Positions 58,701 through 64,000 of a DNA stretch of 64,000 nucleotides are shown here, piece after piece (position 1 is the stretch's first letter; each line of letters begins with the position of its first letter). The stretch lies in assembly GCA_030425645.1 (NCBI GenBank), contig JAUHZK010000007.1:118280-182279 (forward strand), in the 5' to 3' direction. The stretch comes from Gammaproteobacteria bacterium. Lineage in GTDB: Bacteria; Pseudomonadota; Gammaproteobacteria; JAPPPA01. The notes under the pieces were generated by a model, which worked only from the letters and a program-made list of their open reading frames with translations, did not search any database and was not told where the DNA came from. The position numbers and the translations under genes are program-made.

Positions 58701-59912
58701 TGATAGGTCGTAACGCTCTTCAGTGAAGAACAGGTTGTGGAATAAGGTTTCCGCTGCATCTTTAGTAGGCGGCTCGCCTGGACGCATCATGCGGTAAATT
58801 TCCACCAAAGCTTCTAACGGGCTAGTGCTTGAATCCACAGCTAGGGTATTAGAAATAAAGGCGCCACGATCTAACTCGTTGGTGTAGATAGTCTCAATGC
58901 TATCAATACCCGCCTCAAGCAGGGTATCAACCAACTCAGTCGTTAGCTCGGTGTTGCAAGCGCAAATCAACTCACCGGTATCGGTATCGATGATATTTTT
59001 GGCGGTCACTTTGCCGTTCAGGTATTCCTGCGGCACTTCCAACTCGGTAACACCCGCTTCTTCCAGTTCACGGATATGACGTGCGGTTACTCGACGTCCC
59101 GTTTCAACCACGAGCTTTTTACCGATCTTAATATCAAATCTTGCGGTTTCACCTTTCAGACGCTCAGGCACCAAGGTCATGGTGCAGCTGTCTTTAGCTA
59201 GGGTAAAGGTATTGTTGTCGAAGAAAATCTCCAACATCTGCTCGTTGTCGTAACCCAAGGCACGCAACAAGATGGTTGCAGGCAGCTTACGACGACGGTC
59301 AATACGTACAAACAGGCCGTCTTTGGGGTCAAACTCAAAGTCCAACCAAGAACCGCGGTAAGGAATAACGCGGGCGTTAAACAACAACTTACCAGAGCTG
59401 TGAGTCTTACCTTTGTCGTGATCAAAGAACACGCCAGGTGAACGGTGCAACTGAGACACGATAACGCGCTCGGTGCCGTTAATAACAAACGAGCCAGTGT
59501 CAGTCATGAGTGGCATTTCACCCATGTAAACTTCTTGCTCTTTAACGTCTTTAACCGGCTTATCTTGACCGCGCGACTCTTTGTCGTAAATCACCAAGCG
59601 AGTTTTCACGCGCAATGGCGCGGCATAAGTAAGGCCACGCAATTTGCATTCGCGCACGTCAAATACTGGCGTACCTAAGCGGTAGCTCACGTATTCAAGT
59701 GCAGCTACGCCACTATGCGCAACAATTGGGAAAATAGATTTTAGCGCCGCATGCAAGCCGACTTCTTCGCGCTGTTCTGGCGCGATATCTTCTTGCAAGT
59801 ATTGACGGTAAGAATCAAGTTGAGTGGTCAGCAAATATGGCACGTCCAAGACAGCTTGGCTGGTACCAAAATTTTTGCGGATTCGCTTTTTCTCAGTAAA
59901 AGAGTAAGCCAT
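55764..59912 (-). CDS. rpoB: RNA polymerase subunit beta
   Basis: The 1382-residue beta subunit, longer than E. coli (1342) and Pseudomonas (1357). The rifampicin-pocket stretch [19 protein letters not shown] carries the wild-type Asp, His and Ser residues expected in sensitive enzymes. Other hallmarks are [16 protein letters not shown], the RHGNKGV segment and a C-terminal [24 protein letters not shown]. It starts with ATG 59912 after GAGG. It is the first gene after the rplL-rpoB attenuator gap. Confidence 0.99.
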   Translation of the reverse strand: MAYSFTEKKRIRKNFGTSQAVLDVPYLLTTQLDSYRQYLQEDIAPEQREEVGLHAALKSIFPIVAHSGVAALEYVSYRLGTPVFDVRECKLRGLTYAAPLRVKTRLVIYDKESRGQDKPVKDVKEQEVYMGEMPLMTDTGSFVINGTERVIVSQLHRSPGVFFDHDKGKTHSSGKLLFNARVIPYRGSWLDFEFDPKDGLFVRIDRRRKLPATILLRALGYDNEQMLEIFFDNNTFTLAKDSCTMTLVPERLKGETARFDIKIGKKLVVETGRRVTARHIRELEEAGVTELEVPQEYLNGKVTAKNIIDTDTGELICACNTELTTELVDTLLEAGIDSIETIYTNELDRGAFISNTLAVDSSTSPLEALVEIYRMMRPGEPPTKDAAETLFHNLFFTEERYDLSTVGRMKFNRRVGRDTDTGVGVLYDSVYFKTLKKDKVAAAMVEELGDSSDILDVMKTLIAIRNGEGQVDDIDHLGNRRVRCVGEMAENVFRVGLVRVERAVRERLSLAESEGLMPQELINAKPVAAAVKEFFGSNQLSQFMDQNNPLSGVTHKRRVSALGPGGLTRERAGFEVRDVHPTHYGRVCPIETPEGPNIGLINSLAVYARTNSYGFLETPYRRVDNGKVTDEVDYLSAIEESQFVIAQASAPVDDKGMLTEELVTCRHLNEFTVSAPDTVQYMDVSPRQIVSVAAAMIPFLEHDDANRALMGSNMQRQAVPTLRPDKPVVGTGMERVVATDSGVTVVAKRGGVIDSVDAGRIVLRANADEVGDNDPGVDIYNLIKYSRSNQNTCINQRPLVTPGDVIARGDVLADGPSTDLGELALGQNMRVAFMPWNGYNFEDSILISERVVKEDRFTTIHIEELTCIARDTKLGAEEISADIPNVGESALGRLDEAGIVYVGAEVKAGDILVGKVTPKGETQLTPEEKLLRAIFGEKASDVKDTSLRVPSGMDGTVIDVRVFTRDGQEKDSRAKSIEKAELEMVYKDLQDQQRLLEDAIFGRLETQLIGKVADAGPDGMKSGSKITKAYLEKVGRDRWEEIHMRTEDLNASIQKTFEQVKAQRETFEARYDEQKRKLTAGDELAPGVIKMVKVWMAVKRRIQPGDKMAGRHGNKGVISMIVPQEDMPHTEDGDPVDVCLNPLGVPSRMNVGQILETHLGWACKGIGKRLNDMIETEAKTAEIRKYVEEIYNTTDGQHEDIKSFDDEALMELAHNLRGGLPIATPVFDGASEDAIKHMLRLAGLPESGQTTLYDGRTGEAFERPVTVGYMYMLKLNHLVADKMHARSTGPYSLVTQQPLGGKAQFGGQRFGEMEVWALEAYGAAYTLQEMLTVKSDDVAGRTAMYKNIVDGNHEMNAGMPESFNVLLKEIRALGMNIDLEQE

Positions 59913-60069
59913 TCGCCTATTACCTCGACATTACGGGTGAGGAGAGAAGAGTAAGGAGTGGGTAGTGCCGCTCACATTGCTGCTCGCAGCCACATCACAC
60001 TCGTTACTGTTCGCCCATAAACTAGTTTGATTCGCTCGCAAAACAAAGCCAGTATTTAAAAAACGGGAA

Positions 60070-60098
60070 AAGGCCGGCGGTTAAAAACCGCCAGCCTT
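60070..60098 (-). terminator. Attenuator hairpin between rplL and rpoB
   Basis: A 13-bp stem (AAGGCTGGCGGTT pairing with AACCGCCGGCCTT, one G-T pair) with a 3-nt loop, followed on the minus strand by TTCCCGTTTTTT. Its position matches the known partial terminator that reduces rpoBC expression relative to ribosomal protein genes. Confidence 0.7.
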
Positions 60099-60163
60099 AT
60101 CCTTTTTTAGCAAGTACGCCGAGCGTACTTACTAAGGCTAGGATGAACCTGAGTAAGCAAGGC

Positions 60164-60541
60164 TTACTTAAGTTCTACCTTAGCGCCAGCCTCTTCAAGC
60201 TGCTTCTGGATGTCAGCAGCTTCGTCTTTAGAAGCGCCTTCTTTAACAGTAGCAGGAGTGCCTTCTACCATTTCTTTCGCTTCTTTCAGACCTAAGCCAG
60301 TGATGCCGCGGACTGCTTTAATAACAGCAACTTTGTTGCCGCCGAAGTCAGTCATTACAACATCGAACTCATCTTTTTCAGCAGCAGCTTCGCCGCCAGC
60401 AGCAGGGCCAGCAGCAGCTACAGCAACAGGAGCAGCAGCAGTTACGCCAAACTTCTCTTCCATTGCTTCGATAAGTTCAACAACTTCCATTACAGACATA
60501 GAAGCAATCGCTTCTAGGATGTCATCTTTAGATAGAGCCAT
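60164..60541 (-). CDS. rplL: 50S ribosomal protein L7/L12
   Basis: The 125-residue stalk protein that recruits translational GTPases. I use ATG 60541 ([12 protein letters not shown]), with GGAG 7 nt upstream; the frame extends to 60574 in the leader. It has an N-terminal dimerisation helix region, an Ala/Gly/Pro-rich hinge ([16 protein letters not shown]) and a C-terminal domain with [20 protein letters not shown]. It is co-transcribed with rplJ. Confidence 0.98.
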   Translation of the reverse strand: MALSKDDILEAIASMSVMEVVELIEAMEEKFGVTAAAPVAVAAAGPAAGGEAAAEKDEFDVVMTDFGGNKVAVIKAVRGITGLGLKEAKEMVEGTPATVKEGASKDEAADIQKQLEEAGAKVELK

Positions 60542-60650
60542 CTTTACTCTCCAAATCGGCTTTCGCCGAAACAATATTGACCGGACATGTCCGGAACCAA
60601 ACTCAAAAAATCAAAAAATAGCCAGTAGATTTCCGCTAAGCGGGCCCCTA

Positions 60651-61178
60651 CTAAGCAGCTTCTTTCTGATCGCGTACTGCAGCGATTGTACGTACCAGCT
60701 TCTCGTTCGGAGCTGCAACGGTACGTACGAACTTGCTGATTGGGGCTTGTAGCAAACCAGCCAATTGACCCAAAGCCTGCTCGCGTGTCGGTAGAGACGC
60801 TAAGCGCTCTAGCTCTGACGCGCCGAAAGATTGACCACCAGTCGAAACCAGCTTTACTTCCAGTGCTTTGTGCTTCTTGGCAAAGTCTTTGAACACTCGA
60901 GCCGCGGCACCTGGATCTTCCACAGAAAGACCTAGGATTAACGGGCCACTTAGGTCGCCTTCAGTACACTCAAAATCAGTGCCTTTAAACGCCAACTTGG
61001 CAAGATTGTTCTTGACCACTCGTAACCAAACACCATTGTCATGGGCTTGTTTACGTAGCTCACGTAGTTCCTCAGCCTCAAGGCCTCGGTACTCCGCCCC
61101 AACCAGGGAAAGTGCTTCTGCTGCAACCGCGTTTACTTCAGCTACTAGTGCTTCTTTTTCAACACGATTTAATGGCAT
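60651..61178 (-). CDS. rplJ: 50S ribosomal protein L10
   Basis: L10 forms the base of the ribosomal stalk and represses its own mRNA. ATG 61178 (MPLNRVEKEALV) has GGAG 7 nt upstream and gives 175 residues; the frame extends into the leader to 61253. It shows EYRGLEAEELRELRKQAH and LRVVKNNLAKLAF, typical of L10, and a C-terminal L12-binding helix. The long leader upstream is its autoregulatory region. Confidence 0.97.
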   Translation of the reverse strand: MPLNRVEKEALVAEVNAVAAEALSLVGAEYRGLEAEELRELRKQAHDNGVWLRVVKNNLAKLAFKGTDFECTEGDLSGPLILGLSVEDPGAAARVFKDFAKKHKALEVKLVSTGGQSFGASELERLASLPTREQALGQLAGLLQAPISKFVRTVAAPNEKLVRTIAAVRDQKEAA

Positions 61179-61469
61179 GCCACTTCTCCAGTTGGAAGCA
61201 ATAAAGTCAGCTAATGCGCGAAGGCACCTTCCAACCCTATTGCGGGCTTTCACCAGTTAGATGAGCAACTCCCCTTTCAGGTCAATGCTCACCACCCTTT
61301 GGTGCTCCGACCACAAGCCACGCTTACGCAATGATTCTTGAGTTCGGCCCACCATCTACGCTGGCTAACGTTATCGTCATTAAGCGTTGCCTTTCGACAA
61401 CACACCATGCGGTCTTGGATGGCTGGACGGCCCTTACTTATTACTAAGCTTGTTCCGTCAGCCGATTTC
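61179..61469 (-). promoter_or_regulatory. L10 leader region (autoregulation of rplJL)
   Basis: About 290 nt of gene-free sequence between rplA and rplJ, at the place where the L10-L12 complex binds the rplJ leader mRNA in gammaproteobacteria. It is rich in short complementary stretches (for example GGAAGGTGCC and GGTGAGC segments), but I have not folded it. The assignment rests on position. A separate promoter for rplJL may also lie here. Confidence 0.55.
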
Positions 61470-61493
61470 CTATAACCGCCGAAGCGGCTATAG
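61470..61493 (-). other. UUCG-capped hairpin after rplA
   Basis: On the minus strand CTATAGCCGC-TTCG-GCGGTTATAG forms a 10-bp stem (one G-T pair) with an extra-stable UUCG loop, 20 bp after the rplA stop. There is no U-tract, so it is more likely an mRNA processing or stability element than a terminator. Confidence 0.6.
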
Positions 61494-61512
61494 AGAAACC
61501 TTTACAACGCTA

Positions 61513-62208
61513 CTAATTAGTAACGCTAGCCACATCTACCTGAAGGCCTGGGCCCATGGTGGTAGATACGGTAATTTTCTTCAGATACTGGCCTTTAGCA
61601 GAAGCAGGCTTCAGCTTGTTTAGGTCAGCAATCAAAGCAGTGATGTTTTCCTGCAAGGCAGCAACGTCAAAGTCACGAGTACCTACTGCAGCGCTAACAA
61701 TGCCGGCTTTGTCGTTACGAAAACGAACTTGACCAGCTTTAGCGTTCTTAACAGCAGTGGCCACATCAGGTGTCACAGTGCCAGTCTTAGGGTTAGGCAT
61801 TAGACCACGAGGACCCAAGATTTGACCCAACTTACCAACAACAGGCATTGCGTCAGGGCTAGCGATCACTACGTCAAACTCGATCTCGCCTTTCTTAACC
61901 TGCTCAGCAAGGTCATCCATACCCACCAAGTCAGCACCAGCGTCTTTCGCTGCTTGCTCATTAGGACCTTGGGTAAATACGGCAACACGCACTTCTTTAC
62001 CAGTGCCGTTAGGCAAGGTAGTAGCGCCACGTACAACCTGATCAGATTTACGTGCATCAATACCTAGATTGACGGCAATTTCTACGCTTTCAGCAAACTT
62101 CACTGAAGACACTTCTTTCAAAGTGCTTAGCGCTTCATCAATGCTGTAAACCTTATCGGCTTCTAGTTTTTCGCGGATAGCGCGAATACGCTTAGATACT
62201 TTAGCCAT
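61513..62208 (-). CDS. rplA: 50S ribosomal protein L1
   Basis: The 231-residue L1 stalk protein; it binds 23S rRNA and represses the rplKA mRNA. It has [27 protein letters not shown], the central [15 protein letters not shown], and FRNDKAGIV. Length is as in E. coli (234). Its ATG overlaps the rplK stop (TAATG), indicating translational coupling. Confidence 0.98.
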   Translation of the reverse strand: MAKVSKRIRAIREKLEADKVYSIDEALSTLKEVSSVKFAESVEIAVNLGIDARKSDQVVRGATTLPNGTGKEVRVAVFTQGPNEQAAKDAGADLVGMDDLAEQVKKGEIEFDVVIASPDAMPVVGKLGQILGPRGLMPNPKTGTVTPDVATAVKNAKAGQVRFRNDKAGIVSAAVGTRDFDVAALQENITALIADLNKLKPASAKGQYLKKITVSTTMGPGLQVDVASVTN

Positions 62209-62642
62209 TACTCAGCACCCTCTGTGTTAAGACCCATGCTACGTGCTGTACCAGCAATAATTTTTACTGCGGCATCTACGTCGTATGCAGACAAATCAGG
62301 CATTTTGGTGTTGGCAATTTCTTCCAATTGCGCGCGAGAAACCGTACCCACCTTCTCGGTATTAGGGCGGCCACTACCTGACTTAATACCAGCGGCTTTC
62401 TTAAGCAAGAAAGAAGCAGGCGGGGTTTTTACTTCAAAGGTGAAGCTGCGGTCGTTATAAACAGTAATGGTTACAGGAACCGGCGCACCATTTTCCATGC
62501 TCTGTGTTTGCGCGTTAAACGCTTTACAGAATTCCATGATGTTAACGCCGTGTTGACCTAGCGCAGGACCAACCGGTGGTGACGGATTAGCCTGACCAGC
62601 AGGCACCTGTAGTTTGATATAGCCTTCGACTTTCTTGGCCAT
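62208..62642 (-). CDS. rplK: 50S ribosomal protein L11
   Basis: The 144-residue L11 protein of the GTPase-associated centre, needed for RelA activation. It has the N-terminal [20 protein letters not shown] (proline-rich linker) and a C-terminal rRNA-binding domain ending in [16 protein letters not shown] precedes the ATG. It is coupled with rplA. Confidence 0.98.
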   Translation of the reverse strand: MAKKVEGYIKLQVPAGQANPSPPVGPALGQHGVNIMEFCKAFNAQTQSMENGAPVPVTITVYNDRSFTFEVKTPPASFLLKKAAGIKSGSGRPNTEKVGTVSRAQLEEIANTKMPDLSAYDVDAAVKIIAGTARSMGLNTEGAE

Positions 62643-62734
62643 GAGTTTTTCCTTTTATGGGTGTAACGCTGCTACTTGTCGCAAGCGACGTTCGAGCTTC
62701 CCGAACAGAGCCCTAAAGCCCCAACTAATAAATA

Positions 62735-63268
62735 CTAACTTTTCTCAACTTGGTGGAACTCAAGTTCCACAGGCGTTGAGCGACCAAAAATCAATACCGA
62801 CACTTTCAGGCGGCTTTTCTCGTAGTTAACTTCTTCTACGACAGCTTGGAAGTCAGCAAACGGACCATCGGTAACCCGAACCATCTCACCCACTTCAAAC
62901 AACACTTTCGGACGTGGCTTCTCGCCACTTTCTGTGATGCGGTTCAAAATCGCATCAGCTTCAGCCTGACTAATTGGCGCCGGACGATCTGAGTGACCAC
63001 CAATAAAGCCCAGCACGCGCGGCGTGTTCTTTACCAAGTGCCAAGTGTCGTCGTTCATTTCCATTTCCACTAGCACGTAGCCAGGAAAGAACTTGCGCTC
63101 ACTGCGGCGCTTTTGGCCGTCGCGCATTTCAACGACTTCTTCAGTCGGCACTAGGATTTGACCAAAGCTACCCTCTAGACCAGCGCGCTCTAAATGCTCA
63201 CGCAAGCCCTGCTGAACACGTTTTTCATAGCCAGAATAGGCCTGAACCACATACCAACGCTTACTCAT
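62735..63268 (-). CDS. nusG: Transcription termination/antitermination factor NusG
   Basis: The 177-residue general elongation factor that links RNA polymerase to Rho or to the ribosome. It has an N-terminal NGN domain ([19 protein letters not shown]) and a C-terminal KOW domain ([25 protein letters not shown]). It is true NusG by context (secE-nusG-rplK), not the RfaH paralogue. Its ATG overlaps the secE stop (TAATG). Confidence 0.98.
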   Translation of the reverse strand: MSKRWYVVQAYSGYEKRVQQGLREHLERAGLEGSFGQILVPTEEVVEMRDGQKRRSERKFFPGYVLVEMEMNDDTWHLVKNTPRVLGFIGGHSDRPAPISQAEADAILNRITESGEKPRPKVLFEVGEMVRVTDGPFADFQAVVEEVNYEKSRLKVSVLIFGRSTPVELEFHQVEKS

Positions 63269-63648
63269 TAGGCATCCCCACGGCCAGTTAGAAACTGCAC
63301 AATTTCAACCAATGCCATGTCTAGCAACCATAGGAAAATGGCAAACACCAGCACAAACACACCAATGATCAATGTAGTCTGCAAGGTCTCTTGGCGGGTC
63401 GGCCAAACCATCTTGCGGATTTCTGTACGCGAACCACGCACATATTCCCAAACCACAGCACCTTTCGGCGAGCGCGTGAATACAAATAAAGAGGCCGCAA
63501 CACCTACCAACACACCAACCGCACGGATAACCGCAGGCTGCGAGTCAAAATAGTAATAACCCAATATTGAGCCAACCAGCATCAATAGCGAGAGCAACAC
63601 AATCATAGTGCCAGCAGCACTGGAGGTAGCGTTTTGAGACGTACTCAT
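63268..63648 (-). CDS. secE: Preprotein translocase subunit SecE
   Basis: The 126-residue SecE stabilises SecY in the translocon. Three membrane helices are predicted (about 14-33, 38-58 and 92-115), as in the enterobacterial form, with the conserved cytoplasmic motif [16 protein letters not shown] before the last helix. GGAAAA precedes the ATG. It lies between tRNA-Trp and nusG. Confidence 0.97.
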   Translation of the reverse strand: MSTSQNATSSAAGTMIVLLSLLMLVGSILGYYYFDSQPAVIRAVGVLVGVAASLFVFTRSPKGAVVWEYVRGSRTEIRKMVWPTRQETLQTTLIIGVFVLVFAIFLWLLDMALVEIVQFLTGRGDA

Positions 63649-63696
63649 TCTATTTTTCCAATGTATTCAACAACACAACCACCTAGTCCAGAGCAA

Positions 63697-63772
63697 TGGC
63701 AGGCCAGGAGGGAATCGAACCCCCAACCTACGGTTTTGGAGACCGTCGCTCTGCCAATTGAGCTACTGGCCT
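63697..63772 (-). tRNA. tRNA-Trp (anticodon CCA)
   Basis: The minus strand gives a 76-nt cloverleaf: 5' AGGCCAGTAGCTCAATTGG, anticodon loop CUCCAAA with anticodon CCA, T-arm GGGTTCGATTCCC, acceptor CTGGCCTG and encoded CCA at 63699-63697. It lies between tuf and secE, the standard gammaproteobacterial position. Confidence 0.97.
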
Positions 63773-63824
63773 TTACTCGGGACAAGAACAGCGCTCAGAA
63801 CCCTCTTTGCGCGTCCATCAACAC

Positions 63825-63854
63825 AAAAAGGGCGCCGGAATGTACGCCCTTTTT
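63825..63854 (-). terminator. Rho-independent terminator after tuf
   Basis: Stem AAAAGGGCG/CGCCCTTTT with a 10-nt loop. On the minus strand it ends in a T-rich run (five T, then GTGTTG). It lies 20 bp downstream of the tuf stop and before tRNA-Trp; symmetric A/T flanks could make it bidirectional. Confidence 0.8.
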
Positions 63855-63873
63855 GCTTCATTGTAAAGTGGTA

Positions 63874-64000
63874 TTAGTCGTGGATCTTGGCAACAACGCC
63901 AGCGCCCACGGTACGACCACCTTCACGGATCGCGAAACGCAGACCTTCTTCCATCGCAATCGGTGCGATTAGAGTCACGGTCATTTGTACGTTATCACCA
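63874..64000 (-). CDS. tuf: Elongation factor Tu, 3' fragment
   Basis: The last 41 codons of EF-Tu plus TAA (63876-63874), cut by the window edge. The protein reads [19 protein letters not shown], then [19 protein letters not shown] and HD, which is the C-terminal beta-barrel domain 3 of EF-Tu. EF-Tu delivers aminoacyl-tRNA to the ribosome. Position before tRNA-Trp and secE corresponds to the tufB copy. Confidence 0.97.
   Translation of the reverse strand, partial: GDNVQMTVTLIAPIAMEEGLRFAIREGGRTVGAGVVAKIHD

Noticed and set aside
62735..63268. RfaH for the NusG-like gene
   Set aside because: The gene order secE-nusG-rplK and full KOW domain identify housekeeping NusG.

Overview
This 64 kb window is bacterial chromosome from a gammaproteobacterium, probably a marine-type relative of the Pseudomonas/Oceanospirillales/Cellvibrionales group. 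The evidence is the gene order ruvC-ruvA-ruvB-ybgC-tolQRAB-pal-cpoB-queE-queC-tRNA-Lys and tuf-tRNA-Trp-secE-nusG-rplKAJL-rpoBC, a monofunctional RelA, and a 2-oxoglutarate dehydrogenase operon. I cannot name the species. A genome-level trait visible here is stop-codon choice: by hand count about 30 of 58 genes end in TAG, 23 in TAA and only 5 in TGA.

Layout. (1) 1-1353: end of an integrated element. A DUF4224-like 3' fragment overlaps a complete tyrosine recombinase whose end abuts the 3' end of tRNA-Lys(UUU), the likely integration site. (2) 1441-10520, minus strand: core block of Holliday-junction resolution (ruvCAB), the Tol-Pal envelope system (ybgC, tolQRAB, pal, cpoB) and queuosine precursor synthesis (queE, queC). 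(3) 10548-14123: a YfaZ-like outer-membrane protein, divergent relA, and a second predicted beta-barrel protein. (4) 14223-20069, minus: lpdA, sucB (two lipoyl domains) and sucA, ending in a clear terminator. (5) 20427-21107: PP1/ApaH-type metallophosphatase.

(6) 21165-51318: an approximately 30 kb surface polysaccharide locus, the accessory part of the window. It starts with a WcaJ-like priming transferase. It includes Gmd, a CDP-paratose-2-epimerase-like SDR, WecG/TagA-, GT9-, GT2- and GT8-type glycosyltransferases (three GT8 paralogues), a CDP-alcohol phosphatidyltransferase, a CDP-glycerol glycerophosphotransferase-like enzyme, TagD, an FkbM and two other methyltransferases, two acyltransferase-3 proteins, a sulfotransferase, a PglK/MsbA-type ABC exporter, two O-antigen polymerase/ligase proteins and an RGP (GT75)-like protein. 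It ends in a nine-gene minus-strand run (51318 to 41600) encoding a small secreted protein, a large outer-membrane beta-barrel, a short OPX (Wza-like) protein, a Wzc-like tyrosine kinase/co-polymerase, a small membrane-anchored unknown, a Wzy/ligase, the RGP-like protein, a GT2 and a GT8. Together these predict a polymer, or more than one, built on undecaprenyl phosphate, possibly carrying glycerol-phosphate, methyl, acyl and sulfate groups, and exported by a Wzc / short OPX / separate beta-barrel route.

(7) 51531-64000, minus: the rpoC-rpoB, rplL-rplJ-rplA-rplK, nusG-secE block, tRNA-Trp and the 3' end of tuf. The usual rpsL-rpsG-fusA neighbours are not downstream of rpoC; the polysaccharide locus is there instead.

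The strongest leads are the class-3-like OPX plus beta-barrel export pair, the teichoic-acid-like glycerol-phosphate enzymes in a Gram-negative locus, the RGP-like enzyme in an exopolysaccharide operon, and the TAG-dominated stop codons. No CRISPR array, insertion sequence or recognisable defence system was seen.
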